Shown here one piece after another: positions 17,350 to 25,993 of a stretch of 61,052 bases of DNA. Source of the stretch: Bacteroidota bacterium (GTDB lineage Bacteria > Bacteroidota > Bacteroidia > B-17B0 > Aurantibacillaceae); contig JAHBTI010000020.1 of the NCBI GenBank assembly GCA_019638705.1, forward strand, positions 1 to 61,052, written 5' to 3'. The notes beneath the pieces are model-generated. The model saw only the letters and a program-made list of their open reading frames with translations. It made no database searches and was not told the origin of the DNA. Each line of letters opens with the position of its first letter. The first letter of the stretch is position 1. The translations under genes were made by a program, and so were the position numbers.

Positions 17350-17450
17350 TATTAAATCGTATCATAATCGCACATTTGCGTATTAAATCGTATCATTTTT
17401 ATTTATAGTCTTCTATTATAATCGTATATTTGCGTATCAAATCGTATCAA
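17350..17450 (+). promoter_or_regulatory. Fic promoter with three operator-like repeats
   Basis: The motif TATTAAATCGTATCAT occurs at 17350-17365 and 17381-17396, and as TATCAAATCGTATCAA at 17435-17450, ending just before the Fic ATG at 17452. A -7 box TATATTTG at 17425-17432 lies directly upstream of the third copy, so the third copy covers the expected transcript start. A 31-base unit (17365-17395 and 17419-17449) is repeated with three or four differences. The layout fits autoregulation by the C-terminal helix-turn-helix of the Fic protein (inference). Confidence 0.65.
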
Positions 17451-17451
17451 A

Positions 17452-18492
17452 ATGGATAATAAAGTGTATGATTTCAGTTTAAGCATTGATTGGAAACTGA
17501 TTAACCTAATCAGCCAAATAGACCGTTTTGATGCGAATTGGACAACTGTTGAACGCCGCGAAGGACAAAGCCTCAAAGAGTTGAAAAACATTGCCACCGT
17601 GCGAAGTATTGGAGCTTCCAATCGTATTGAAGGCAACAAAATGAGCGATGAAGAAGTTGATGAGTTGCTTCAAAAAATTGATATTACAAAACTAAGCGAC
17701 CGTGATTCGCAGGAAGTTGTCGGGTATTTTGAAGCCTTGGATTTAATCGTAAAATCATTTGAAAACATTAGTGTAACCGAAAGCAACATCAAAAGTTTAC
17801 ACAACTCATTGATGAAATACAGTACCAAAGACGAATGGCACAAAGGAAATTACAAAGTTCACAGTAATGTTGTAGAAGCCACTTTTCCCGATGGCAAGCG
17901 GCAAATTGTGTTTCGTACTACCGAAGCGGGATTTGCTACCGAAGATGCCATGAGACGTTTGACAGATTGGTATAATTCTGAAAACGAAGTACACAACTTG
18001 ATTAAAACCGCTTTGTTTGTTTACGATTTTTTGAGCATACATCCTTTTCAAGACGGAAACGGAAGAATAAGCAGATTGATTTCTACTTTATTGCTGCTTA
18101 AAAATGGCTACAAGTGGATACAATATGTAAGTTTTGAACACGAAATTGAAAGCCGAAAAAATGAATATTATCAAGTGTTGAGAACTTGCCAAGCGCAGCG
18201 ACCAAATGAAAACATAAGTGTTTGGGTGTTATTCTTTTTTGATTGTTTAAAAAATATTCAATCGCAACTGATGAATAAATTGCAAACAAGCGGGGTAGAA
18301 ACACAACTTTCGGCAAGAGAAAAATCAATTCTTACGCTTATTCAAAATCGTCCCAACATTCAATCGGGACAAATTTCCGAAAAATTGAATATTCCTGCAC
18401 CAACGGTAAAACGCATTTTATCCGATTTAATTCATAAAAATTTGATTGAAAAACAAGGTAGCGGACGTGGTGTAAGTTATGTTATTAAATAA
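17452..18492 (+). CDS. Fic family protein with C-terminal winged helix
   Basis: 346 residues. The Fic core motif HPFQDGNGR is at residues 197-205 (catalytic His197). An N-terminal inhibitory motif of the (S/T)xxxE(G/N) type, SNRIEG, is at 56-61, which makes this a self-inhibited class II Fic protein. Residues about 290-345 form a winged helix (SILTLIQNRPNIQSGQISEK, then PAPTVKRILSDLIHKNLIEK). Fic enzymes usually transfer AMP from ATP to a hydroxyl side chain of a target protein. The target is unknown. The gene sits between two 57-bp copies of its neighbour's 3' end, which suggests it was inserted there. Confidence 0.95.
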   Translation: MDNKVYDFSLSIDWKLINLISQIDRFDANWTTVERREGQSLKELKNIATVRSIGASNRIEGNKMSDEEVDELLQKIDITKLSDRDSQEVVGYFEALDLIVKSFENISVTESNIKSLHNSLMKYSTKDEWHKGNYKVHSNVVEATFPDGKRQIVFRTTEAGFATEDAMRRLTDWYNSENEVHNLIKTALFVYDFLSIHPFQDGNGRISRLISTLLLLKNGYKWIQYVSFEHEIESRKNEYYQVLRTCQAQRPNENISVWVLFFFDCLKNIQSQLMNKLQTSGVETQLSAREKSILTLIQNRPNIQSGQISEKLNIPAPTVKRILSDLIHKNLIEKQGSGRGVSYVIK

Positions 18493-18514
18493 TTGTGCTT
18501 GGGCTTTACAAGCT

Positions 18515-18571
18515 CTTTTAAGAATGTGCTTGTTTGCGAGCAGGAAGTGTAAGTTTATTTGATTTTCCCGC
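18515..18571 (+). repeat. 57-bp direct repeat, right copy
   Basis: Second copy of the 3' end of the methyltransferase-glycosyltransferase gene, including its stop codon, now with no gene attached. It is probably the displaced original end of that gene. Confidence 0.95.
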
Positions 18572-18588
18572 TTATTAACGTTTTATCA

Positions 18589-19074
18589 TTATCCCCACAG
18601 ATTAGGTTCTTCCTCCAAAATATAATCTCTATCAACCCATTGCTGAATTACATGCCCTCCAAAAATATCATCATCGTTGAAGTATAAGATGAAATTACCG
18701 TCTTCAATTGGTATATTACTATCAAACTCTCCCGTTCCTGAAATGTTTATACTTTGAATGAATATCCTGTTTTTTATATCATCTGTAGTCAGCTCGCTTT
18801 CGCCTTCTTGTACCCATTCATTTGCAAGAGGGGTGATTTTAAATGCAACATAATTAAGAATGTCTTGAATGTTGTTTACGCACCAGTTGATATGCTGATT
18901 TGCAACTTTGGAAATATATTCTGCATGGTCATTAACTTCACAGTTTTCTAATTGAATTCTAACTTCTACGGCATTCCCATTTATCTTAATCCCTGAAGTA
19001 TATGTACTGCAAGTCCATTTTTCAGATTCTTCAAATGCTCTCTGAAAGTCATTTATTATCCATTGTCTGTTCAT
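18589..19074 (-). CDS. Hypothetical acidic protein, immunity-like
   Basis: 161 residues, no signal peptide and no membrane segment. I cannot name it securely. The C-terminal pattern GNFILYFNDDDIFGGHVIQQ recalls DUF2262/DUF2004-like proteins, which often lie in toxin-immunity or other accessory loci. The N-terminal half is rich in Asn and Glu. It ends 17 bases after the displaced 57-bp repeat and faces the Fic gene, so both may belong to one variable patch. Confidence 0.6.
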   Translation of the reverse strand: MNRQWIINDFQRAFEESEKWTCSTYTSGIKINGNAVEVRIQLENCEVNDHAEYISKVANQHINWCVNNIQDILNYVAFKITPLANEWVQEGESELTTDDIKNRIFIQSINISGTGEFDSNIPIEDGNFILYFNDDDIFGGHVIQQWVDRDYILEEEPNLWG

Positions 19075-19444
19075 TTGCTATGTCTAATTAATGTCTGCTA
19101 ATTCTCAAATATACACAACTCCCCAAACCTACAAAATTGAAAGCATTCTTACAATAAATAATTGTATCTCAACAAACTGAAATCCATTTTCACCAACAAA
19201 AATCTTTTATTTCGTTAGGGCTTATAATTGCCGGTTTTGCTTTTGGGTATTCTAATTTTTGGAAAGCTAATTGGTTAAAGCCTTTCATACGGCAGAAGTA
19301 TGAATTTTTCCATTATAATGGAAATTTTAAGAGTTTTTTATAAAAAAGACATTTTAACTCTTATCCTAAAAAACCTTGATTGTTCCAAACATTCCTGATT
19401 TTCTATAACAAAAAGCAATATATTTGCCGTACAAGAACCGGTTT
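19075..19444 (+). other. Regulatory stretch before the polysaccharide operon
   Basis: About 370 bases without a gene. It contains a perfect 18-base palindrome centred at 19315/19316 (TTTCCATTATAATGGAAA, 19307-19324) and a small hairpin CATAC-N7-GTATG at 19286-19302. A -7 box TATATTTG at 19419-19426 is 18 bases before the Wza-like ATG; a matching -33 TTG at the right spacing is not clear. The palindrome is a candidate operator about 95 bases upstream of the -7 box. Confidence 0.55.
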
Positions 19445-20203
19445 ATGCGCTATCCGTTTATTTTTCTCACATCGTTGGTAATTTTTTCTTCCTGCAAGAT
19501 GTTAAGACCAAACTTAATGTTGAAAACACCAAAAAACTATACTTACGACAAACTGCTGGATTCATTAAGCAGACAGGATTACAAAATTGCAGCTAACGAT
19601 GTTATTGAATACAACGTGTTTACCAACAACGGCTTTAAACTGATAGAGATGACATCTTCGGGTGCAAATAATGTTATAAGAAACAATATAACCATAACGG
19701 TTGAAAGCAACGGCACTATTAAAATGCCTTTGGTGGGCTTAGTAGCTGTTAAGGGACTAACTTTAAAAGAAGCAGAAAAACTGTTGGAAGAAAAATACGC
19801 CAAATTTTATGTAGAACCTTTTGTGAATTTGCGTGTAACCAATAAGCGGGTCATTGTTTTTCCGGGTGGTGGCGGCACGGCAAAAATAATTCCGCTGCAA
19901 AATAATAACACCACCGTAATGGAAGCCATTGCAGGGGCAGGCGGCATTGTTGATGACGGAAAAGCATACAAAGTAAAATTAATCCGCAACGCACAGGACT
20001 CTACCAACCGCTCATTAGTGTATAAAATGGATTTATCAAAAATAGAGGGCATTGTAGCCGGGCAAAGCATTGTGCAAGCAGGCGACATTATTTATGTAGA
20101 ACCCCGTTTTAAACCTGTGCTTGAGTTTACCAGAGAACTGCTGCCCATACTCACGTTCTTAACAACTACCATGTTGTTGGTGCGTTATTACCGAATGATA
20201 TAA
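19445..20203 (+). CDS. Wza-like polysaccharide export lipoprotein
   Basis: 252 residues from the ATG at 19445. The TTG at 19424 is in frame but overlaps the -7 box, so it is rejected as start. A lipoprotein signal ends at the lipobox IFSSC. A polysaccharide-export domain follows (DVIEYNVFTNNGF; ITITVESNGTIKMPLVG; VKGLTLKEAEKLLEEKYAKF; FVNLRVTNKRVIVFPGGG), then a SLBB-like segment (NTTVMEAIAGAGGIVDDGKA) and a C-terminal hydrophobic helix (LTFLTTTMLLVRYY). It should form the outer-membrane channel for exopolysaccharide with the Wzc-like protein encoded 4 bases later. Confidence 0.9.
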   Translation: MRYPFIFLTSLVIFSSCKMLRPNLMLKTPKNYTYDKLLDSLSRQDYKIAANDVIEYNVFTNNGFKLIEMTSSGANNVIRNNITITVESNGTIKMPLVGLVAVKGLTLKEAEKLLEEKYAKFYVEPFVNLRVTNKRVIVFPGGGGTAKIIPLQNNNTTVMEAIAGAGGIVDDGKAYKVKLIRNAQDSTNRSLVYKMDLSKIEGIVAGQSIVQAGDIIYVEPRFKPVLEFTRELLPILTFLTTTMLLVRYYRMI

Positions 20204-20207
20204 AATT

Positions 20208-22637
20208 ATGCTCACCCCACAAGTAGAAACGAATAACCAACTTAAAGGCATTACAGATAAGTTAAGCAGTACGGTAGATATTGGCGTAATTGCTCTTTTG
20301 TTTTATAAAAGCCGCCTGTATATTGCCGCGTTTTTTTTAATCTCATTTTTTATTGCGTTTCTTTATTTGCGGTACAGCCAGCCTGTTTACGAATCGCGGG
20401 CGGTAATACAAATTAACGATGCCAACCGCGCCGAAAATGTTTTGCAACTGAACAGCTTTAGCGAAAACGATAATGCCCTGTCTGAAGCCATTGAACAAAT
20501 TCGCTCAAAAGTGTTTTTAAAACGTGTGGTAGAAAAATTGGACATCAGCGTAAATTATTTCAGTCAGGGAACATTTAAAAGCAACGAGTTATACAAATCT
20601 TCGCCCTTTCTCGTAAAAATAAATGCTAAGAACAAAAACTTTTTCGGGCAAAAAATTTATGTGGAATTAAACGAGGGTTTAACAGGCGGTGTAATTAAAT
20701 ACGGCAATCAATCTTTGAATTTTGTTATAAACCAATGGCTGAAAACAAACGATTTTGACATAAACATTTTTTTAAATACCGAGTTTGATTTTGAACACAT
20801 AAAATCGTTTAAAAAAGAAAATGATGTGGTTTATTTTTCCGTGTCTGATGCCGATGCTGTAACCGCCCAACTGCAAGGCAAGGTTGAAATTCGTGTGCTG
20901 AGCGATTTGGCAAAAACCATTATGGTAAAAGTGCGCGATGTTAATTCGGCAAAAGCAACCGATGTTGTAAATGCCATTATTGACGAGTATTTGAATTACG
21001 ATGTAGAACGTAAAAGCGAAAGTTCGCGCAATATTTTGTTTTTTATTGATTCGCAGTTAAACTCTGTTTACAACGAATTGAAAAACAACGAAAGTGATTT
21101 GCAAAAATTTAAAAAAGAAAAAAATTTCAGCGATAAAGAAGGGCAACTCAGCAGCAGCGAAATAATGCGCTATTCCACTATTGAAGACCAACTGATGCAG
21201 GTAGAAATGGAAGAAAAAATTATTGCCGAAATTCAAAACAACATTTCAAAAAACAAGAGTGTTGATGTGTATCAGTTGGTGTCGTTAATTTCAGGCACAG
21301 AATACGAAAGCGTGATTAAAGAAATTACGCAAAACATTCAGAAGCTCTTGTCTGAAAAAGAAAATATGCTGTATGCTCTTACGCCCAATTCAGAAAGCAT
21401 TAAACAAATAAATTACCAAATAGAAAATCAAAAACGCCTGTTGATTGAAAGCCTTGATGCGGTGCGCATGAAATACAAAACACGGTACAAAAATTTGTTG
21501 GAGCGTTCGTCTGATTTTAAATCAAAATTCAATCAAAAGCCCGAAGATGAAGTGGAGTTTTCGCGCCTTAACCGTGTACACTCTATCAGCGAAAAATATT
21601 ACACCATGCTGCTCGAAAAGAAAACCGAATTTTCCATTTCAAAAGCAGGTTACGTTTCAAAAAACATTATTTTGGAACGGGCTTTGGGTGCGGGCGGGCA
21701 AGTATCTCCAAGCAAACAAAAATCTGTGCTGGTGGCATTTTTAATATCGTTTCTGTTTTCTGCGGGCTTGGTATTTGTGCGTTATATTCTTCATGATAAA
21801 ATTTACTCGCTTAACGACATTACAAAATATTCTTCGGGCAATGTAACGCTGCTCGGCGTTATTCCAAAATACAATAACGACATTCCTGTTTCGCAATTGG
21901 TGGTGGATAAAAACCCGAAAGCCTTAATCAGCGAGGCTTTCAGAACGGTGCGTACCAATCTTGGTTTTATTGATAATTCCGAAGGCTCAAAAATTATTTC
22001 CGTTACTTCAACCATTAGCGGCGAGGGAAAAACCTTTGTTGCCATTAACATTGCAGGCGTGCTGGCGTTTACCGACAAAAAAGTGGTGATTATAGATTTG
22101 GATATGCGCAAACCTAAAATTCACAAAGGCTTTGGCGTAGAAAACAAAAAGGGCATGAGCACCATTTTAACAGGACATGAAACCGTTGATGATTGTTTAA
22201 TGAACACATCTATGGAAAATTTGCAGTTTATTACCGCCGGACCAATGCCGCCAAACCCTGCCGAATTAATTATCAGTCAAAAATTAATTGAAGTGATTAA
22301 TTATTTAAAAACAAAGTTTGATTACATTATAGTAGATAATGCGCCCATTGGTTTGGTAACGGACGGTATTACCACCATTCAACTTGCCGATTATCCCATT
22401 TATGTTTTCCGCGTGGGCTATTCTAAACGTATGTTTACGCAAATTTTAGACAGGCTGAAAAATGAATCGCGGGTAACAAAACTGTCGGTGGTGCTAAACG
22501 ATGTGGACTTAACCCGCAAAGTTTACAGTTACAATTACGGATACGGCTATGGTTACGGTTATGGCAGCGGCAACGGTTATTACAGCGATGACGAAACGTT
22601 GAACAGAAAAAAACGAAACAGAAAAAAACAAGATTGA
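20208..22637 (+). CDS. Wzc-like polysaccharide co-polymerase and tyrosine kinase
   Basis: 809 residues. A Wzz-type N-terminal domain (first helix about 36-54) leads to a long coiled-coil periplasmic region (about 250-430) and a second helix near 510-530. The BY-kinase domain follows: Walker A SGEGKT near residues 603-608, Walker A' VVIIDLDMRKPKIH near 626, Walker B-like IIVDNAPIG near 710. The C-terminus has a tyrosine cluster (YSYNYGYGYGYGYGSGNGYY) for autophosphorylation. It controls polymerisation and export of surface polysaccharide at the inner membrane. It follows the Wza-like gene after 4 bases and precedes rfbC after 3. Confidence 0.94.
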   Translation: MLTPQVETNNQLKGITDKLSSTVDIGVIALLFYKSRLYIAAFFLISFFIAFLYLRYSQPVYESRAVIQINDANRAENVLQLNSFSENDNALSEAIEQIRSKVFLKRVVEKLDISVNYFSQGTFKSNELYKSSPFLVKINAKNKNFFGQKIYVELNEGLTGGVIKYGNQSLNFVINQWLKTNDFDINIFLNTEFDFEHIKSFKKENDVVYFSVSDADAVTAQLQGKVEIRVLSDLAKTIMVKVRDVNSAKATDVVNAIIDEYLNYDVERKSESSRNILFFIDSQLNSVYNELKNNESDLQKFKKEKNFSDKEGQLSSSEIMRYSTIEDQLMQVEMEEKIIAEIQNNISKNKSVDVYQLVSLISGTEYESVIKEITQNIQKLLSEKENMLYALTPNSESIKQINYQIENQKRLLIESLDAVRMKYKTRYKNLLERSSDFKSKFNQKPEDEVEFSRLNRVHSISEKYYTMLLEKKTEFSISKAGYVSKNIILERALGAGGQVSPSKQKSVLVAFLISFLFSAGLVFVRYILHDKIYSLNDITKYSSGNVTLLGVIPKYNNDIPVSQLVVDKNPKALISEAFRTVRTNLGFIDNSEGSKIISVTSTISGEGKTFVAINIAGVLAFTDKKVVIIDLDMRKPKIHKGFGVENKKGMSTILTGHETVDDCLMNTSMENLQFITAGPMPPNPAELIISQKLIEVINYLKTKFDYIIVDNAPIGLVTDGITTIQLADYPIYVFRVGYSKRMFTQILDRLKNESRVTKLSVVLNDVDLTRKVYSYNYGYGYGYGYGSGNGYYSDDETLNRKKRNRKKQD

Positions 22638-22640
22638 TGT

Positions 22641-23183
22641 ATGGAAGTTGTTGAAACAAAACTAAAAGGTGTGGTGGTAATAAAGCCAAACGTATTTGAA
22701 GATGCCCGCGGCTATTTTTTTGAGAGTTATAATAAAAATGCCTTTGCTCAGGCAGGGTTAAATATGAATTTTGTGCAGGATAATCAGTCGCTTTCGCAAA
22801 AAGGGGTATTGCGCGGCTTGCATTTTCAAAACAACCCTCATGCGCAGGGAAAATTAGTGCGTGTAATTACAGGCGCGGTGTTTGATGTGGCACTTGACAT
22901 TCGCAAAGGCTCGCCCACTTACGGACAATGGTTTGGCACGGAACTCACCGAAAAAAACAAACACATGATGTACATTCCCGAGGGGTTTGCGCACGGTTTT
23001 GCTACCTTGGAGGACAATACCATTTTTTCGTACAAGTGCACCAACGTTTACAATAAAGCTGCCGAAGACTGTATTTTGTGGAACGACACAGATTTAGCCA
23101 TTGACTGGAAATTAGAAACCCCTCTGCTTTCAGAAAAAGATTTGCAGGGAAAACAATTTAAAAATTTTGTAAGTTTGTTTTAA
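22641..23183 (+). CDS. rfbC: dTDP-4-dehydrorhamnose 3,5-epimerase
   Basis: 180 residues, standard for RfbC/RmlC. Signatures are VIKPNVFEDARGYFFESYN, FVQDNQSLSQKGVLRGLHFQ (active-site His in GLHFQ), GAVFDVALDIRKGSPTYGQW and YIPEGFAHGFATLEDNT. It epimerises dTDP-4-keto-6-deoxyglucose at C3 and C5 in the dTDP-L-rhamnose pathway. The other rml genes are not in this window, so they must lie elsewhere. It is cotranscribed with the Wzc-like gene (3-base gap). Confidence 0.96.
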   Translation: MEVVETKLKGVVVIKPNVFEDARGYFFESYNKNAFAQAGLNMNFVQDNQSLSQKGVLRGLHFQNNPHAQGKLVRVITGAVFDVALDIRKGSPTYGQWFGTELTEKNKHMMYIPEGFAHGFATLEDNTIFSYKCTNVYNKAAEDCILWNDTDLAIDWKLETPLLSEKDLQGKQFKNFVSLF

Positions 23184-23209
23184 AAAATATCCCAATATAC
23201 TTCACCCAC

Positions 23210-24262
23210 TTGGATTTCAGTTATCATTTCATACTCACATCGCTGTTTATTATTTGTTTCGTTTTTTCGCTGCTGATAAATTACATCATGCTGCGCTTTT
23301 CGCAAACGCTTGGTATTCGCAATAAAGACATTCATCAAATTCGCTGGAATTCCGATGTAAAACCTGCTTTGGGTGGTATTTCATTTTATCTGGTGTTTTT
23401 ATTCACCTTTATTTTTGCCATTATTTTACAGGGCGATTCAGGTATTAACTTGCAGGTTGTGGGCATTTTAATTGCCGCTACCTTAGCTTTTCTCATGGGT
23501 TTGGCTGATGATGCGTTTAACACACAACCTCTGCTCAAATTTTTAACCCAAATTTTTTGCGGTTTGGTGCTTATCATATCGCAGCACAGCATTCATATTT
23601 TTGAAAATCAGTTTTTAAATTATTTCCTCACCATTTTTTGGGTAGTCGGCATGATGAATTCCATTAATATGCTTGATAATATGGACGGCATTACCACCAT
23701 CGTTTCAATGTGGGCGTGTATTATTATTATTGCGGTAAATGCGGCACTGTTTCAAACGTACACATACAGCACCATTTTATGCCTTGGTGTGCTTGGCGCA
23801 CTTTGCGGATTTTTGGTTTACAATTTTCACCCCTCAAAAATATTTATGGGCGATACAGGCAGTCAGTTTTTGGGTTTGTTTTTAGCCGTTATGGGCATTG
23901 ATAATTGCTGGAACAATCCAAGCTCACCGTTTATTAACGATTTTCCTGTGGTAAATATTATGCTGGTGTGTTTGGTGTTTTTGCTGCCGCTTGTAGATAC
24001 CACAACCGTTACCATAAACAGATTAAAAAGAGGCGATTCGCCTTTTGTGGGCGGAAAAGACCATACCACACATCATTTATTTTTTAGAGGTATTAGCGAA
24101 AAAAAAATTGCCGTTTTATATTTTATTATTGCCGCCATTGCCGCCGTAATGGCATATTATTTAATCGTAAATTTCTCTTTTACATTGTTTTATATTTCGG
24201 GCGGCTATGTTATGCTGGTATTCTTATCTTTGTATTTGAATACCATTATTAAAAGGCGTTGA
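23210..24262 (+). CDS. WecA/TagO/MraY-family sugar-phosphate transferase
   Basis: About 350 residues, with around ten membrane helices. Family motifs are GLADDAFNTQP, NSINMLDNMDGITT, FMGDTGSQFLGLF and a HTTHHLFFRG loop near the end. Such enzymes move a HexNAc-1-phosphate from a UDP-sugar to undecaprenyl phosphate, starting a glycan chain; here they probably start the exopolysaccharide. The start is uncertain: TTG at 23210 keeps the first helix (ILTSLFIICFVFSLLINYI), while the first ATG (near 23288) would lose it. The stop overlaps the next start (TTGA). Confidence 0.9.
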   Translation: MDFSYHFILTSLFIICFVFSLLINYIMLRFSQTLGIRNKDIHQIRWNSDVKPALGGISFYLVFLFTFIFAIILQGDSGINLQVVGILIAATLAFLMGLADDAFNTQPLLKFLTQIFCGLVLIISQHSIHIFENQFLNYFLTIFWVVGMMNSINMLDNMDGITTIVSMWACIIIIAVNAALFQTYTYSTILCLGVLGALCGFLVYNFHPSKIFMGDTGSQFLGLFLAVMGIDNCWNNPSSPFINDFPVVNIMLVCLVFLLPLVDTTTVTINRLKRGDSPFVGGKDHTTHHLFFRGISEKKIAVLYFIIAAIAAVMAYYLIVNFSFTLFYISGGYVMLVFLSLYLNTIIKRR

Positions 24263-25524
24263 ACCCTGATAATATAACCTCTCCAAAAACATCCGCCGTA
24301 AAAAAAATTCTGTTTGTTTTTTTTATTTCGCTTGTTTTTTCTGTTTCAATTTATGTTACGGCAAATGTTTTTTTTGCCGAGCCTACGGCAAACCACGTTG
24401 CGTATAACGACAATAATTTTTCGGTGCTGAGTTTAAAAATCCCGACAAACCTTAATTTTTGCGGCGAAAAAATTCCGCAAAACGATTACAGAATACGCAC
24501 GGCTTTGGAAAAAGAATTTTTTGCCAACTCGTACTGGAAATCAAATTCGGTGGTATTGTTTAACCGCGTGCAAAAATGGTTTCCTTACATAGAGCCTATT
24601 TTGAAAGAAGAAGGCGTACCCGATGATTTTAAATACATGGCGTTTATTGAAAGTCATTTAACCAATGCCACTTCACCTGCAGGTGCTTCGGGTTTTTGGC
24701 AGTTAGTGCCTGTTTCGGCAAGGCATTTTGGTTTGGTGGTTAATGATGAAGTTGATGAACGTTACAGCGTAGAAAAAGCCACACGCGCAGCCTGCAGGCA
24801 TATAAAAAAATCGTATGCCATTTTTAAAAACTGGACACTTTGCGCCGCCGCATACAATTTGGGAATTAACGGTGTGTTGTATGAATTGAAACGGCAGGAA
24901 ACCGATAATTATTTCAGCCTGTTGCTGAATGCCGAAACAGGCAGTTTTGTGTATCGCATTTTGGCATACAAAACCCTGTTTTCAAACCCTGCGCATTTTG
25001 GCGTTAAAAAGAAAATAGTGTATTACCCTAAAATTCCGTTCCATGTTCATAAAACCGACTCTGCGGTAATAAACTTAAACGATTTTTCAAAGGCAATCGG
25101 TATCAGCAAAAAAATTATCAAAGCCTTTAATCCCTGGCTTTTGGCTGATACCATTCATAATCCCGAACATTATATGTTTGAAATTCGTGTACCCAAAAAA
25201 TTAAATGCAGATTATTCTTCTTACCTGTCCGACTTAAACATTCACCGTTCCAATACCGTTATTTATTCGTCTTTTGAAACAGAGCCGAGTGCTTCTACAC
25301 TTTCAGTTTCTGAAGTAGCGGAGGTAAACCGCGATTCTTCTAAAGTAGAAATGGTTAAGAAAACAGTTTTTTATATTGTTAATCAAGATAAAGAACCCTT
25401 AAACGCCATTGCCGATAAATACAGCGTAAGCACCGAAGACCTAAAAAAATGGAACAGGCTCGGCGATGCCGAAAACATTGACAAAGGCAAATTGCTTACC
25501 ATTCATTATTTTGAGCCTAAATAA
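24259..25524 (+). CDS. Membrane lytic transglycosylase with LysM domain (MltD-like)
   Basis: 421 residues. An N-terminal signal or anchor (about 16-36) precedes an SLT domain, with catalytic Glu in MAFIESHLTN (about residue 131), SPAGASGFWQL, RAACRHIKKSYAIF and LCAAAYNLG. A C-terminal LysM-type segment covers about 370-418 (VFYIVNQDKEPLNAIADKYS, then TEDLKKWNRL). It cleaves peptidoglycan glycan strands in the periplasm. The likely start is TTG at 24259 inside the TTGA overlap with the transferase gene, so translation may be coupled. Confidence 0.9.
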   Translation: MNPDNITSPKTSAVKKILFVFFISLVFSVSIYVTANVFFAEPTANHVAYNDNNFSVLSLKIPTNLNFCGEKIPQNDYRIRTALEKEFFANSYWKSNSVVLFNRVQKWFPYIEPILKEEGVPDDFKYMAFIESHLTNATSPAGASGFWQLVPVSARHFGLVVNDEVDERYSVEKATRAACRHIKKSYAIFKNWTLCAAAYNLGINGVLYELKRQETDNYFSLLLNAETGSFVYRILAYKTLFSNPAHFGVKKKIVYYPKIPFHVHKTDSAVINLNDFSKAIGISKKIIKAFNPWLLADTIHNPEHYMFEIRVPKKLNADYSSYLSDLNIHRSNTVIYSSFETEPSASTLSVSEVAEVNRDSSKVEMVKKTVFYIVNQDKEPLNAIADKYSVSTEDLKKWNRLGDAENIDKGKLLTIHYFEPK

Positions 25525-25528
25525 ATTT

Positions 25529-25936
25529 TTACCACACAAACTCCAGCACCTGTTTCAAATCGGGGTGCAGGCTTTTGGCAACGGGGCAGGTGTGAGCCGT
25601 GCGTTCGTAAATGTCTTTGTCTTTTTGGCTGTAATTATTTTTCGGGAACGTAATTTTTACATGAATTTCGCCAATTCTTCTTGGTTCGGCATACATCACT
25701 TTGGTGGTTTCGGCGGTTGCGCCGTCAATGGGGGTAATGCTGCGCGTTTGCGACACAATGCCCATGGTGGTTAAAATGCAAGCCGCCAAAGAGGTTGCCG
25801 TTAAGTCGGTGGGCGAAAAAGCCTCGCCTTTTCCGTGATTATCCGTTGGGGCATCGGTAATAAGTTGTGCGCCCGACTGAACGTGAACGGCTTCTGTTCT
25901 CAATCCGCCAAGATAGTTTAAAGTGCTTGTTGCCAT
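25529..25936 (-). CDS. OsmC family protein
   Basis: 135 residues from the ATG at 25936 (MATSTLNYLGGLRTEAVHV); a longer frame to 26056 would overlap the opposite gene and adds an unrelated N-terminus. OsmC/Ohr features are DAPTDNHGKGEAFSPTDLTA, ACILTTMGIVSQTRSI, IHVKITFPKNNYSQKD and a C-terminal HTCPVAKSLHPDL with the peroxidatic Cys. The first conserved Cys is in SLAACILTT. OsmC proteins are thiol peroxidases for organic hydroperoxides. A TACTTTTG box at 25959-25952 (minus) implies a leader of only about 10 bases. Confidence 0.93.
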   Translation of the reverse strand: MATSTLNYLGGLRTEAVHVQSGAQLITDAPTDNHGKGEAFSPTDLTATSLAACILTTMGIVSQTRSITPIDGATAETTKVMYAEPRRIGEIHVKITFPKNNYSQKDKDIYERTAHTCPVAKSLHPDLKQVLEFVW

Positions 25937-25993
25937 AATTTTCTGTTTTGGCAAAAGTAGGATAATAGCCCCTAAATAGCTAAATTCGCACGA

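Noticed and set aside
17317..18514. Insertion sequence carrying the Fic gene
   Set aside because: No transposase, no terminal inverted repeats; the flanking copies are 57 bp of gene end, far longer than a usual target duplication.
19424..19444. TTG at 19424 as the start of the Wza-like gene
   Set aside because: It overlaps the -7 box; the ATG at 19445 directly precedes the lipoprotein signal peptide.
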